Assembly (NCBI RefSeq): GCF_024105655.1
Contig: NZ_JAAAMH010000003.1
Span: 222,473 to 286,472, forward strand
Length of the DNA stretch: 64,000 bases
DNA from: Aliihoeflea sp. 40Bstr573
Lineage (GTDB): Bacteria; Pseudomonadota; Alphaproteobacteria; Rhizobiales; Rhizobiaceae
Reading direction: 5' to 3'
Part shown: positions 1 to 8,804 of the stretch, in pieces
How the letters are laid out: every line of letters begins with the position of its first letter
Numbering within the stretch: the first letter of the stretch is position 1
Made by a program: the position numbers and the translations under genes
The notes under the pieces: model-generated
Databases searched by the model: none
What the model saw: only the letters and a program-made list of their open reading frames with translations
Told to the model about the DNA's origin: nothing

Positions 1-1057
1 AGACGGAGTAGCCGTTCGAGGTGGTGGCGATGCGCTTGGAGTTGATCTCGTAATTGGTCGTCTCCTCGCGGCGCTCGCGCTGCTCGGAGGATTCGGGGCC
101 GGCGGCGGACGCGGCCTGCTCTTCGGGCAGGTTCTGCTGAACGGTGGTCGTCTGCGAGGCTTCGCGCTGGTTCGACTGATCGTTGGAGCGCACGACCTGC
201 ATCGAACGTTCGACGCGGCTTTCGGGATCGAAAATCGTCTCTTCGATCTGCTGGCTGTCGGTGTTGACCTCGGCGCGCACGGAGGCGCGGAAATTGTCGT
301 AGCCCAGATAGGGCGAAAGCGCGCGGCGGATGTTGTCCTCGACCTGACCCTCGACCTGGCGCTCGACGCCCATCGCCCGGGTCAGCGCCATGTTGTTCGG
401 GTCGTCGCCGGCAGCGAGCAGCGTGCCGGCGGAATCGAGCACGGTGACGTCCTCGACCGAAAGGCCGGGAACGGCGGCGGCGACCATGTGGCGGATGGAT
501 ACGGCCTGCTGGCTGGCGTCGCCGCCGGTCGTGCGGATGACGACGGAGGCCGAAGGGCGCTGCTCCTCGCGACGGAAATTCGCGCGCTCCGACATGACGA
601 TGTGGACGCGCGCGGCCTTGACGCCGGCGATCGACTGGATGGTGCGCGCGATCTCGCCTTCCAGAGCGCGCACGCGCGTGACCTGCTGCATGAAGGAGGT
701 GAGGCCGAACGAGCCGACATTGTCGAAGAGTTCGTAGCCGGCATTGGTGGAGGTCGGCAGGCCGCGCTCTGCGAGGAGCATGCGGGCCGGACCGGTGCGG
801 CCGACGGGAACCATCACCGTGGTGCCGTCGCTGGCGACGTCGAAGTCGATGCCGTTCTCGCCGAGCACCATGCCGATCTGGTTGATGTCGCCCCGGTCGA
901 GGCCGACATAGAGCGTCTCGTAGGTCGGCTTATTCAGGTAGAGCGAGGCCGCAATGACCGTCGCGACGACGAAGGCGCCGACACCGCCCATGATGGCAAG
1001 CTTTTGGGGCCCGAAGGCACGGAGATTGTCGAGAAGGGTCTTGAGCTGTTCAGGCAA
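1..1057 (-). CDS. fliF: Flagellar MS-ring protein FliF, N-terminal part (runs off left edge)
   Basis: FliF forms the inner-membrane MS ring on which the rotor and export gate assemble. About 352 codons are visible and the reading frame is still open at base 1, so the C-terminal region that binds FliG lies outside. A membrane segment is seen at about residues 17-36, followed by the YscJ/FliF ring-building region with motifs such as RVRALEGEIARTIQSI and VEDVTVLDSAGTLLAAG. I chose the TTG at 1057 because a GGAG lies 9 bases upstream and translation then begins LPEQLKTLL, typical of rhizobial FliF. An in-frame ATG at 1081 lacks a ribosome site. It is separated from the flagellin gene by a terminator, so it likely has its own promoter. 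Confidence 0.93.
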   Translation of the reverse strand, partial: MPEQLKTLLDNLRAFGPQKLAIMGGVGAFVVATVIAASLYLNKPTYETLYVGLDRGDINQIGMVLGENGIDFDVASDGTTVMVPVGRTGPARMLLAERGLPTSTNAGYELFDNVGSFGLTSFMQQVTRVRALEGEIARTIQSIAGVKAARVHIVMSERANFRREEQRPSASVVIRTTGGDASQQAVSIRHMVAAAVPGLSVEDVTVLDSAGTLLAAGDDPNNMALTRAMGVERQVEGQVEDNIRRALSPYLGYDNFRASVRAEVNTDSQQIEETIFDPESRVERSMQVVRSNDQSNQREASQTTTVQQNLPEEQAASAAGPESSEQRERREETTNYEINSKRIATTSNGYSV

Positions 1058-1177
1058 AGGTTTCGCGCTCCGGCAATGCATTGTCGCATGGCGTAGGCCC
1101 GAAACCGGCTTCCACTTGCGGGCGCCATGCTGCGGGTTGCGCAGACCTTAGGTTCCCAAGCTTGTGCGAAAATGAAA

Positions 1178-1202
1178 TCGGGCCGCTGCAAGAGCGGCCC
1201 GA
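1178..1202 (-). terminator. Intrinsic terminator of the flagellin gene
   Basis: A perfect 10-bp inverted repeat (TCGGGCCGCT / AGCGGCCCGA, 5-base loop) lies 27 bases past the flagellin stop. On the minus strand the stem is followed by TTTCATTTT, a fair U-rich tract. It would isolate the abundant flagellin mRNA from fliF. Confidence 0.85.
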
Positions 1203-1228
1203 CCCATGTCACATCGCGGCTGCCGCTA

Positions 1229-2008
1229 TTAGCGGAAGAGCGAGAGGATCGACTGCGAGTTCTGGTTGGCGATCGACAGCGCCTGGATGCCGAGCTGCTG
1301 CTGCGTCTGCAGAGCTGAAAGGCGAGCCGACTCGGCGTTCATGTCGGCGTCGACCAGGACGCCCACGCCACGGTCGATAGCGTCCATGCGCTTGCCCGTG
1401 AAATCGATCTGCGAGTCGATGCGGGCCTTGGAGGCGCCCATCGTGGCGGCGGCGCCACGCATGGCGGTAAGTGCAGTCTGAGCAGTGGCAGCGTCGGTGA
1501 TACCAGTGCCGGCAGCTTCCAGATCATACTTGGCGACGGTGATGGTCGTTACACCGCCGGCGGCCGTGTAGCCGTTGACGACAGTCAATGCAGTACCGGC
1601 GGTCGAAAGCAGATTCTGACCCTGAAAGTCCGACGACGTCGCAATCGAGGTCATCTGTGCCTTCAGCTCTGTGATTTCCGCGTCGATCGCAGCCGTGTCG
1701 ACGCCGCCCTGCTGGCGCGCGACATACTTGGCCATGATCTGCTCGGCGAGTTTGATGCCTTCCTCGAGGCCCGTGTAGGCGGTGTCGACGACGGCGGCGC
1801 CGAAGCCGAGCGAGTCCTTGACGGCGGAAAGCGCGCTGCCCTGCGCCTTCATGCCCGTGGCGATCGACCAGTAAGCCGCGTTGTCGGAAGCGGTCGAAAC
1901 GCGCTCGCCGGTTGCGATGCGGTTCTGGGTCGTCGCGAGATTCTTGTTGGTGCTCTGCAGGGTCTGCAGGGCGGTCATCGCGGAGGTGTTGGTGAGAAGG
2001 CTTGCCAT
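1229..2008 (-). CDS. flaA: Flagellin
   Basis: Filament subunit, secreted through the flagellar export apparatus. The 259 residues carry the conserved N-terminal D0/D1 helices (start MASLLTNTSAMTAL, motif TGERVSTASDNAAYW at about 33-47) and C-terminal helices (ARLSALQTQQQLGIQALSIA, ending SILSLFR). Only a short central segment of about 60 residues links them, so the surface-exposed D2/D3 domains are essentially absent. That makes it shorter than typical rhizobial flagellins of about 300-400 residues. AGGGG lies about 9 bases before the ATG. It is flanked by its own leader and a terminator, which fits a late, strongly expressed monocistronic gene. The symbol flaA is by analogy; other flagellin genes may lie elsewhere in the genome. 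Confidence 0.95.
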   Translation of the reverse strand: MASLLTNTSAMTALQTLQSTNKNLATTQNRIATGERVSTASDNAAYWSIATGMKAQGSALSAVKDSLGFGAAVVDTAYTGLEEGIKLAEQIMAKYVARQQGGVDTAAIDAEITELKAQMTSIATSSDFQGQNLLSTAGTALTVVNGYTAAGGVTTITVAKYDLEAAGTGITDAATAQTALTAMRGAAATMGASKARIDSQIDFTGKRMDAIDRGVGVLVDADMNAESARLSALQTQQQLGIQALSIANQNSQSILSLFR

Positions 2009-2279
2009 TGGAAATTGCCCCTGTGTGTACAGAAAACTCGACGGGACATACCGGGCTTCAAGAACCGGTTCGACGGAGCGGCATCATGCCTGTGACATCC
2101 CCTCGTCGAGCGTCAGTCCGTCGTGCTTCCTGATTCATAGGCACGAGGTCTTAACGAGATGTTTCACAGGTTGCTTATTTTCGGGAGGCTCGGGTTTTTC
2201 ATGAATGAGACCCCGAGTTGCTGGTTTGCTGGGCAAGGGGGAAGGAATAAAGGGTGGGGTCAATTCGGAAGAATGCCGG
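2009..2279 (-). promoter_or_regulatory. Flagellin upstream region and fliP downstream region
   Basis: This 271-base gap separates fliP from the flagellin gene and must contain the flagellin promoter and 5' leader. It is more AT-rich than its neighbours around 2160-2200. An imperfect stem (CTCGGG / CCCGAG, 2189-2194 with 2212-2217) with an inner TCAT/ATGA pairing could end the fliP transcript, but no U tract follows. I could not assign -35 and -10 boxes with confidence. Confidence 0.4.
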
Positions 2280-3014
2280 TCAGGAAATCGACCGTACCAG
2301 ACTGCCGACAAGCAGGTTCCAGCCGTCGATCAAAACGAAGAACAGGATCTTGAAGGGCAGGGCGACGACGGTGGGGGGGAGCATCATCATGCCCATCGCC
2401 ATGGTGATGGTGGCGACGATCAGGTCGATGACGAGGAAGGGCAGGACGATCAGGAAGCCGATCTCGAAGCCGCGGCGGATTTCGGAGATCAGGAAGGCGG
2501 GGACGAGGATGCGCATGTCGACGACCTCACCCGTGGCGATCGCCTGACCGCGCTCGGCGGCGAGGTCGGCGAAGAGCGCGAGGTCCTGGTCGCGCACGTT
2601 GCGCAGCATGAACTCGCGGAAGGGCTGCGCGATCTCGGTGACCGCCTCCTCCTCCGAGATTTCATTGTTGATCAGCGGCTGCAGCCCGTTTTGCCAGGCT
2701 GTGTCGAATGTCGGCGACATGACGTAGAAGGTCATGAAGAGCGACAGCGAGATCAGGATCAGGTTCGCGGGCGTCGTCGGCAGGCCCATTCCGGCGCGCA
2801 GGATCGAGAGCGCGATGACGAAGCGGGTGAAGCTCGTCACCATGATCAGGATGCCCGGCGCGACGGACAGGATCGTCAGGATACCGAAGAGCTGGATGAT
2901 GGTGCCAACCGTCGAGCCGTCGGCCTGGCCGGTCAGCGCGCCAAGGTCGAGCGTCTGCGCTTCGGCGGGCGCTGCCAGCCAGAGAAAGACAAGAAGATAG
3001 CAAAGGAATTTCAT
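2280..3014 (-). CDS. fliP: Flagellar export-gate protein FliP
   Basis: FliP is a core subunit of the FliPQR export gate of the flagellar type III system. The product is 244 residues, close to the family norm, with a signal peptide (MKFLCYLLVFLWLAAPAEAQ) and then the conserved block LSVAPGILIMVTSFTRFVIA, a second helix pair around LILISLSLFMTFYVMSP, and C-terminal helices FLIVLPFLVIDLIVATITMA and ILFFVLIDGWNLLVGSL. The ATG at 3014 overlaps the fliL stop as ATGA, indicating translational coupling. A longer upstream frame has no family similarity and was not used. fliQ and fliR are not adjacent. Confidence 0.96.
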   Translation of the reverse strand: MKFLCYLLVFLWLAAPAEAQTLDLGALTGQADGSTVGTIIQLFGILTILSVAPGILIMVTSFTRFVIALSILRAGMGLPTTPANLILISLSLFMTFYVMSPTFDTAWQNGLQPLINNEISEEEAVTEIAQPFREFMLRNVRDQDLALFADLAAERGQAIATGEVVDMRILVPAFLISEIRRGFEIGFLIVLPFLVIDLIVATITMAMGMMMLPPTVVALPFKILFFVLIDGWNLLVGSLVRSIS

Positions 3015-3499
3015 TCGAAGAGCAGCGTCCGGATCAGGACGCCCTTTACCTTGCCGTCGGAGCGGATGCGGGCGATTTCCTCGAGGTCGGCCTTGAAGTG
3101 ACGATAGCCCGACGCACCCTCGATCTGGTGCGGCTTGATCGTGCGCACGAAGGCTAGGATGTCCTGATGGACGGCTTCGCCGACGAGTTCGTCGATCTCC
3201 TGCTCGAAGAGAAGCGTGGTCTCCAGCCGCGCCCACACATCCGCCGGAGCGGCGAGCGCGGTGGTGATGGCGGGCAGCGGCAGGAGCGCGAGGCTCGATT
3301 CGTGCTCGCCCGCTTCGGCGTGGGCGATTGCCTCGGCGACCTCGGCCTTGGCGGCGCTTGCCTCCGAGCCAAGCATATTGCCGAGGAACCAGCCCGCGCC
3401 GACGGCGCCGCCTGTCAGCACAAGGAAGACGATGCCCGTCACCAGGGCGGAGCCGCCCTTCTTCTTCTCGCCCGTCTTGTCTTCGATCGCTGTCGCCAT
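3011..3499 (-). CDS. fliL: Flagellar basal-body protein FliL
   Basis: FliL is a single-pass inner-membrane protein that surrounds the stator and supports torque. The 162 residues have a short cytoplasmic tail rich in Lys (EKKKGG), one membrane helix at about 17-40 and a periplasmic domain ending FKADLEEIARIRSDGKVKGV then LIRTLLFE, typical of FliL C-termini. AGGAGA lies 8 bases before the ATG. The stop overlaps the fliP start by 4 bases, and flgH ends 12 bases upstream, so it is an internal cistron of the long flagellar operon. Confidence 0.93.
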   Translation of the reverse strand: MATAIEDKTGEKKKGGSALVTGIVFLVLTGGAVGAGWFLGNMLGSEASAAKAEVAEAIAHAEAGEHESSLALLPLPAITTALAAPADVWARLETTLLFEQEIDELVGEAVHQDILAFVRTIKPHQIEGASGYRHFKADLEEIARIRSDGKVKGVLIRTLLFE

Positions 3500-3511
3500 T
3501 ATTGCGATCTC

Positions 3512-4216
3512 CTAGAAGGGAAGCGCGGTGTCGACGACCTGCTGGCCCCAGGTCGGCTGTTGCACCTCGGACAGGCGCCCGCGGCCGCCATAGGAAACAC
3601 GCGCCTCCGCGATGCGGTCGTAGGCGATGGTGTTGTCGGCGCTGATGTCGGATGGACGCACGATGCCTGCGATCGTGAGGATGCGCAGCTCGGCGTTCAC
3701 GCGCACTTCCTGCGAGCCCATGATCAGCAGATTGCCGTTGGGCAGGACGTCGGTGACGACGGCTGCAACGCGCATGTCGATCTGTTCGGAGCGTTCGGTG
3801 GTGCCCCGACCGGCGCTCTGGCTGTTGCCGGAGGCGGTCAGGTCGAGGCCGCCGCCGGTCGAGGCTGCCTGCCAGGAAGCGTCGCCGGAAAGGCCCATGC
3901 TGCGCGCCGAAGTCCGCCGGCGGTCCGATTCGTTGTTGAGTTCGGCACGGTCGTTGATCGAGATCAGCACCGTCAGGATGTCGCCATTGTCGAGAGCGCG
4001 CGCGTCAGTGAAGAGCCGGCTCTGGCGGTCGTCCCAAAGCGAGGACCGGCGCACCTGCGGCGCGTCAGGGTTCGGATAGGTCATTGTCTGCCTGGTGCCC
4101 GAGACGACGCCGTAGCCCACGGGCGTCAATTTCGGCTCCTTGCCAAGTTCGGCGGTCTGCGAGCAGCCGGCGAGGGTCAGCAGGGCGAGAGCGGCAATGC
4201 CGTGGCGAGCGATCAT
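3512..4216 (-). CDS. flgH: Flagellar L-ring protein FlgH
   Basis: Outer-membrane lipoprotein forming the L-ring bushing. The 234-residue product has a lipoprotein signal ending LAGC with the acylated Cys at residue 18, then the FlgH domain with SSLWDDRQSRLFTDARALDNGD, LTVLISINDRAELNNES, NGNLLIMGSQEVRVN and the late motif GIVRPSDISADNTIAYDRIA. The start overlaps the motE stop by 4 bases. It sits with flgI and flgA, the other ring-assembly genes. Confidence 0.97.
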   Translation of the reverse strand: MIARHGIAALALLTLAGCSQTAELGKEPKLTPVGYGVVSGTRQTMTYPNPDAPQVRRSSLWDDRQSRLFTDARALDNGDILTVLISINDRAELNNESDRRRTSARSMGLSGDASWQAASTGGGLDLTASGNSQSAGRGTTERSEQIDMRVAAVVTDVLPNGNLLIMGSQEVRVNAELRILTIAGIVRPSDISADNTIAYDRIAEARVSYGGRGRLSEVQQPTWGQQVVDTALPF

Positions 4217-4710
4217 GACGGGTCCTTTTCGCGCGCGGCGCTCGCCATGATCGACGTTACGCCCGCAGCGGCCTTCGTTTCCATTTCATTCATGATGATG
4301 CCGGCCTTGCGGGCGTCGAGCTTCATGAGGATGCCGGCGGCAAGCTCCGGGCCGAGTTCGGTCAGGCGCTCGGCTGCCGCGTCGGGGCGCATGCGGCCAT
4401 AGATGTCGACGACGTTATCCTGCGCCTTGGCAAGGAACGTTTCGCGGCGGCGCAGCCATTCCTCGTATTCGGCGCGCTTTTCCTCGAGCGCCGCGATGCG
4501 GGCATCGACCTCGGCCTGAAGCTTGCGCAGTTCCTCGGCTTGCAGCGCGTAGCGCTGGTCGCGCGCGGCGTCAGCGATGTTCGTGCAGAACCGCTCGACA
4601 TCGTTGGAGGCGACCGGCGTCTCCTGCGTTGCCGCCGGACCTGCAAGGACGAGGAGGCACGCAGCGACAGCGGAGAGCCGCAGTGTCTGGGACAAGGTGA
4701 GGTTCGTCAT
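4213..4710 (-). CDS. motE: MotE-like periplasmic motility chaperone
   Basis: A 165-residue secreted protein with an N-terminal signal segment of about 28 residues, a predicted coiled coil at about 55-95 (LQAEELRKLQAEVDARIAAL) and a C-terminal MgtE-N-like domain (RMRPDAAAERLTELGPELAA, ILMKLDARKAGIIMNEM). In Sinorhizobium the MotE protein of this family acts as a periplasmic chaperone for the motility protein MotC. It lies between flgI and flgH, the usual rhizobial position, and overlaps flgH by 4 bases. The role is transferred from the family; motC is not in this window. Confidence 0.88.
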   Translation of the reverse strand: MTNLTLSQTLRLSAVAACLLVLAGPAATQETPVASNDVERFCTNIADAARDQRYALQAEELRKLQAEVDARIAALEEKRAEYEEWLRRRETFLAKAQDNVVDIYGRMRPDAAAERLTELGPELAAGILMKLDARKAGIIMNEMETKAAAGVTSIMASAAREKDPS

Positions 4711-4718
4711 CGCGCGCC

Positions 4719-5822
4719 CTATTGCACTACCAGCTCGGCCTGAAGCGCGCCGGCGGTCTTGATGCCCTGAAGAATGGAAATGATGCCGTCCGGCTTGACG
4801 CCGAGGCGGTTCAGGCCTGCGACCAGCGTTTCGAGGTTCGGGCCGTCGAGGAGCGCGACCTGCGCGTCGGGCTGCTCGACCTCGATCTGGGTGAAATCCT
4901 CGATCGCCGTCTGCCCGTCCGTGAACGGGTCCGGCTGGACGACCTGCGGCATTTCGGTAATGCGGACGGTGAGCGAGCCATGGCTGATCGCGACCCTGGC
5001 GATCTTGACGTCCTGGCCGATGACGATGGTGCCGGTGCGCTCGTCGACCACGACGCGGGCAGGCGTGTCCGACTGGACGACGAGGTTTTCGATCTCGGCG
5101 TAAAAGCGGGCGGTCGACACGTTCGCCGGCCGGGTGATCATGACGGTGCGCGCATCCTGCTCGGCGGCGACGGCGGTGCCGAAGCGTTGGCGCGCATAGG
5201 CGTTAATCGCGTCGGTGACGCGCACGGCAGTCGAGAAATCGGGATTGCGAAGCTGCAGCGTGAGCGTCGCGTCGGCGTTGAAGGCGCCAGGCACCTGACG
5301 CTCGACGATGGCGCCGTTTGGCACGCGGCCGGCGGTGGGAACGCCCTGCGTCAGCGTCTCGGCCGCGCCTTGCGCGGTGAAGCCGGAAACGATGACGCCG
5401 CCTTGCGCGACGGCGTAGATGTCGCCGTCGGGCGCGCGCAGCGGGGTCATGACGAGCGTGCCGCCCTGCAGCGATGCGGCGTCACCCATCGACGAGACGT
5501 TGACGTCGATGCGGGCGCCGGACTGGACGAAGGCCGGCAGATTGGCGGTGACGATGACGGCCGCCACGTTGCGCGAGCGCGCGGCCGAACCTTGAGAGGC
5601 GATGCCGAGGTTTTCGAGCATCGCGCGGATCGACTGTTCGGTGAAGGGCGAGTTGCGCAGGCTGTCGCCCGAGCCCTGCAGGCCGATGACGAGGCCGTAG
5701 CCGACGAGCTGGTTGTCGCGCGCGCTTTGCAGCGTCGCGACGTCCTTGATGCGCGAGGTCGCGCCGGCCGGCAGCGCGAAGGCTGCCAGCGCAGCGAGGA
5801 TGGCTATCGCGATGCGCTTCAT
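4719..5822 (-). CDS. flgI: Flagellar P-ring protein FlgI
   Basis: FlgI assembles the periplasmic P ring around the rod. The 367-residue product has a cleavable signal (MKRIAIAILAALAAFALPAG) followed by SRIKDVATLQSARDNQLVGY and GLVIGLQGSGDSLRNSPFTE, the best-conserved FlgI blocks, and a normal C-terminus (LVAGLNRLGVKPDGIISILQ, GIKTAGALQAELVVQ). It overlaps the flgA stop by 4 bases and is followed 8 bases later by motE. Confidence 0.98.
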   Translation of the reverse strand: MKRIAIAILAALAAFALPAGATSRIKDVATLQSARDNQLVGYGLVIGLQGSGDSLRNSPFTEQSIRAMLENLGIASQGSAARSRNVAAVIVTANLPAFVQSGARIDVNVSSMGDAASLQGGTLVMTPLRAPDGDIYAVAQGGVIVSGFTAQGAAETLTQGVPTAGRVPNGAIVERQVPGAFNADATLTLQLRNPDFSTAVRVTDAINAYARQRFGTAVAAEQDARTVMITRPANVSTARFYAEIENLVVQSDTPARVVVDERTGTIVIGQDVKIARVAISHGSLTVRITEMPQVVQPDPFTDGQTAIEDFTQIEVEQPDAQVALLDGPNLETLVAGLNRLGVKPDGIISILQGIKTAGALQAELVVQ

Positions 5823-6277
5823 GATGCGGAAACCCGGACCGTGCCGTCGGCCATCACGACGCCGGAGACGACGGCGCCGGAATCGAGGTTGCGGATGCGA
5901 ACGACGTCGCCGGTGGAGCCCGGCTGGAGCGGAACGCCGGTGACGGAGATGACGAGCGGGCCCTGCACGAACTGCATCTCGACCGGCTTGCCGGCCTCGA
6001 CGACATAGGCCTCGCGCAGCGCGGCGACCGCGACCATTCGGCCGGGCAGGAGCGTGTTCTTCGCAACCTTGCCGGCGAACTGCTCCATGTCGAGCGCATA
6101 AATCGAGGGGTTCGGAAGCTGCCGGCGCAGCGGCACGACTTCGAGGAGGTCGAAGCCGATCTCCTGGCCCGGATAGATGACGCGCGTCGGCACCACGACC
6201 GTCTCCTGCGCGACGGCGAAGACCGGCGCGAGGAGGGCGAGAGAAACGAAGGCGATGCCGATCATGCGACGCGACAT
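5819..6277 (-). CDS. flgA: P-ring assembly chaperone FlgA
   Basis: Periplasmic chaperone for P-ring formation. The 152 residues comprise a signal peptide of about 23 residues and a compact SAF/FlgA domain (VYP-type core seen as VVPTRVIYPGQEIGFDLLEV, NTLLPGRMVAVAALREA, and the end GDVVRIRNLDSGAVVSGVVM). It is of the short class that lacks the N-terminal extension of enterobacterial FlgA, as is usual in rhizobia. It sits between flgG (6-base gap) and flgI (4-base overlap). Confidence 0.94.
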   Translation of the reverse strand: MSRRMIGIAFVSLALLAPVFAVAQETVVVPTRVIYPGQEIGFDLLEVVPLRRQLPNPSIYALDMEQFAGKVAKNTLLPGRMVAVAALREAYVVEAGKPVEMQFVQGPLVISVTGVPLQPGSTGDVVRIRNLDSGAVVSGVVMADGTVRVSAS

Positions 6278-6283
6278 GGCGTC

Positions 6284-7072
6284 TTACCTCATGTTCTGCG
6301 AGACGGTCGCCGCCATCTGGTCGGCGGTGGTGATGACCTTGGAGTTCATCTCGTAGCCGCGCTGGGCGTTGATCAACTCGGTGATTTCGCGAACCGGATC
6401 GACGTTGGAGCTTTCGAGATAGCCCTGGCTGATCGTGCCGAGGCCGGCGACGCCGGGAAGGCCCTGCACCGGATCGCCGGAGGCGGCGGTCTGGCGGAAG
6501 AGATTGTCGCCCAGCGGCGCGAGGCCGGCATCGTTGGCGAAGGCGACGAGGTTCAGCTGGCCGAGCTCGGCCGGCTCGTCCTGTCCGGGAATGCGGGCGA
6601 AGACCTGGCCCGAACCGTTGACCGTGAAGTCGAGCGCATTTTCCGGCACCACGATGTTGGGCAGGACGCGCATGCCCTGAACCGTCACCACCTCGCCCTC
6701 GGCGTTGAGGTTGAACGCGCCGGCACGTGTGTAGAGCACCTCGCCGTCCGGCCCCTCGATCTCGAACCAGCCGCCGCCCTGGATCGCGAGGTCATGCGTG
6801 TTGCCGGTGGTCGCGAGCGCGCCCTGCATGTGAACGTTGCGCACGGCAGCCAGCTTGACGCCGAGGCCGAAGCTCGCGCCTTCCGGCACGACGCCGGTAT
6901 CGGCGCGCGCGGGTACGCCCTGCAGGCGGTCGACCTGATAGAGCAGGTCGGTGAACTCTGCGCGGGCCCGCTTGAAGCCCGTCGTGTTGAGGTTTGCGAT
7001 GTTGTTGGCGATGACTTCGAGATTGGCCTGCTGGGCCGTCATGCCCGTAGCCGCGATGGCGAGCGCTTTCAT
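6284..7072 (-). CDS. flgG: Flagellar distal rod protein FlgG
   Basis: FlgG builds the distal rod. The 262 residues match the family length and carry the N-terminal rod/hook motif ([20 protein letters not shown]), the central FlgE/F/G region ([15 protein letters not shown]) and the C-terminal motif [20 protein letters not shown]. The start has GGAG about 8 bases upstream. It follows fliE and precedes flgA, in the conserved rhizobial order. Confidence 0.98.
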   Translation of the reverse strand: MKALAIAATGMTAQQANLEVIANNIANLNTTGFKRARAEFTDLLYQVDRLQGVPARADTGVVPEGASFGLGVKLAAVRNVHMQGALATTGNTHDLAIQGGGWFEIEGPDGEVLYTRAGAFNLNAEGEVVTVQGMRVLPNIVVPENALDFTVNGSGQVFARIPGQDEPAELGQLNLVAFANDAGLAPLGDNLFRQTAASGDPVQGLPGVAGLGTISQGYLESSNVDPVREITELINAQRGYEMNSKVITTADQMAATVSQNMR

Positions 7073-7085
7073 GGTGTCGTCTCCG

Positions 7086-7397
7086 TCAAATCTGCAAGCG
7101 GCTGATTTCGAGGTAGGAACTCACGATCTTGTCGCGGATCGCGATGGCTGCCTGGAGCGACTGTTCGGCGCTCATGACGGCGTCGACCACTTCGCGCGTC
7201 TCGAGACCGCCCTGCAGGCCCTCGAAGGATGCCTGCTCGGCGGCCTGAAGCTTGCCGATGGTCGCCATGGCGGTGTCGCCCAGCGCATCCGCGAAGCTCT
7301 GGCCGATGGAGGGCGCCTGGGCGGGCTGCGCGAAATTGCTCTCGAAGGGCTTGGCGGCGCCTCCAATGTTCTGGAGGCCGGGTATCGCAGTCAGCAT
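7086..7397 (-). CDS. fliE: Flagellar hook-basal body protein FliE
   Basis: FliE connects the MS ring to the proximal rod and is among the first export substrates. The 103-residue product has the FliE signature in its C-terminal half ([51 protein letters not shown]). The ATG overlaps the flgC stop as TGATG, showing coupling. Confidence 0.95.
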   Translation of the reverse strand: MLTAIPGLQNIGGAAKPFESNFAQPAQAPSIGQSFADALGDTAMATIGKLQAAEQASFEGLQGGLETREVVDAVMSAEQSLQAAIAIRDKIVSSYLEISRLQI

Positions 7398-7813
7398 CAG
7401 GTGCTCCGCATCAGGTCGATTGTCATGGAGATGAGTTCGCGGGCCTGCTTGATGACCTGCAGGTTGGCGTCATAGCCGCGATTGGCCTCGCGCATGTCGG
7501 CCATCTCGATCAGCATGTTGACGTTCGGCATGCGCACATAGCCGTTCTCGTCGGCCGCCTCGTGGCCCGGCAAATATTCGAGCGGGAAGGCGGTCTGGTC
7601 GTTGGCGATCGAAGAGACGTTGACGAACGAGCCGCCCGAGGTGCGGTCGAGCTCGGCGGCGAAGGTGATGGTCTTGCGCTGGAAGGGATCGGCGCCCGGC
7701 GTCGAGGCAGTCGACTGGGCGTTCGCCATGTTTTCCGAGACGATGCGCAGCCGTTCTGACTGGGCGCCCAGTCCGGAGGCGGCGACCTTCATCGATGTGA
7801 GAAGCGGGTCCAT
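7397..7813 (-). CDS. flgC: Flagellar proximal rod protein FlgC
   Basis: Proximal rod subunit of 138 residues, the normal size. It shows the rod N-terminus ([36 protein letters not shown]) and the C-terminal motif [20 protein letters not shown] followed by [23 protein letters not shown] lies upstream of the ATG, and the gene overlaps fliE by one base. Confidence 0.97.
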   Translation of the reverse strand: MDPLLTSMKVAASGLGAQSERLRIVSENMANAQSTASTPGADPFQRKTITFAAELDRTSGGSFVNVSSIANDQTAFPLEYLPGHEAADENGYVRMPNVNMLIEMADMREANRGYDANLQVIKQARELISMTIDLMRST

Positions 7814-7817
7814 TCGC

Positions 7818-8198
7818 TCAAGCCCTCGTCGTCATCAGATACATCCGGTGGAAGGCCTTCACGATGCCGGTGTTGAGCTCCAGCCCGCGGCGCACTTCGC
7901 CCGCCTTCATCAGCTCTTCCTCGATCGCGACCGTGTTCTTCGAGGGCACCTGGGCGCCCGCGGCCTCGTTCTCGCGGATCTGGAAATCCTGGCTGGTGGC
8001 GCCGAGCGAGACGTGGCTGGCGTGGGTCTGCTGCAACGAGACGCGCGTGTTCGACAGCACCTGCTCGAACGGCTCCACGTCCTTCGACGCATAGCCGGGC
8101 GTATGCACGTTTGCGATGTTGCCCGACACGGCTGCCTGCCGGACTGAAAGCCACTTGGCCTGTTCGGAGGCCAGCGAGAACAGATTGACTGGTTGCAT
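7818..8198 (-). CDS. flgB: Flagellar proximal rod protein FlgB
   Basis: Proximal rod subunit of 126 residues. Characteristic segments are [20 protein letters not shown] near the N-terminus, [10 protein letters not shown], and the C-terminal helix [20 protein letters not shown]. It begins the flgB-flgC-fliE-flgG run and lies 63 bases after the unnamed flagellar membrane protein. Confidence 0.96.
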   Translation of the reverse strand: MQPVNLFSLASEQAKWLSVRQAAVSGNIANVHTPGYASKDVEPFEQVLSNTRVSLQQTHASHVSLGATSQDFQIRENEAAGAQVPSKNTVAIEEELMKAGEVRRGLELNTGIVKAFHRMYLMTTRA

Positions 8199-8261
8199 GG
8201 CATGTTCCTCGATCTTGCCGGGGAACCTAGCGGGTCAGTCTTGCGTCAGCCTTGCGGATGG

Positions 8262-8804
8262 TTACTCGACGGTTAAGACCGAGCCGTTCGAATTGACGAG
8301 GACCCATTTCCCCTCACGTTGCTCGATCTTCGAAACGCTCGTTCCATCGGGCAGCGTCGAGCCAGGCTGGACAACGAAGATGCCGCCATCGTCTTCGATC
8401 ATGGCGCGCCCATTGGCGACGTGGACGAGGCGGTAGGCCGGCAGTTCACCGGGGAAGGGCTGCGGGGAAGCTGCCGCCTTGCGTGGCTCGTCCGCGCCGG
8501 TGGTGCCGGTGGCGAAAAGGTCGAGTTCCATCATCGGGAATTCGTCCGGCGTCATCGGCGACATGACGAGTGGCGGCTGAGCCGTCGAGGGCGCGAGACT
8601 GCCCGGTGTCATATTGCCGGAAAAGCGCATCTCGCGAGGGCCGAACTGGTCCTGGTTCATGAAGACGTACCAGGGAAAGGCTGCGCAGGCGAAGGCGAGG
8701 CCGAGCCCGCCCGCCGTGATGACGAGGTCGCCCTTCGTCAGTCCGCGCCGATGCAGGAACCGTTTCCAGGCCGTGTCGTGAGTGTCAGTTTGCAGCGGCG
8801 GCAA
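8262..8804 (-). CDS. Flagellar-cluster membrane protein of unknown function (fliI-flgB interval)
   Basis: A 180-residue protein I can place only by position; similar proteins occupy the fliI-flgB interval in rhizobial flagellar clusters. It has a basic N-terminus, one membrane helix at about 25-50 (LVITAGGLGLAFACAAFPWY), a Pro/Met-rich low-complexity linker at about 65-95, and a C-terminal beta-rich domain of about 60 residues (YRLVHVANGRAMIEDDGGIF, SVSKIEQREGKWVLVNSNGS) that looks periplasmic. The start overlaps the 3' end of fliI by 20 bases, so it is translated from the same mRNA. A role in basal-body assembly is inference. Confidence 0.8.
   Translation of the reverse strand: MPPLQTDTHDTAWKRFLHRRGLTKGDLVITAGGLGLAFACAAFPWYVFMNQDQFGPREMRFSGNMTPGSLAPSTAQPPLVMSPMTPDEFPMMELDLFATGTTGADEPRKAAASPQPFPGELPAYRLVHVANGRAMIEDDGGIFVVQPGSTLPDGTSVSKIEQREGKWVLVNSNGSVLTVE

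Noticed and set aside
2009..2279. A sigma-28 type promoter for flagellin
   Set aside because: No convincing -35/-10 pair at the right spacing could be read; a TTAAG at about 2153 alone is too weak.
2205..4402. Long plus-strand open frames of 298 and 411 codons opposite fliP, fliL and flgH
   Set aside because: They are antisense to well-supported flagellar genes, are rich in Arg, Asp and Gly as expected for GC-rich shadows, and show no known domain or ribosome site.
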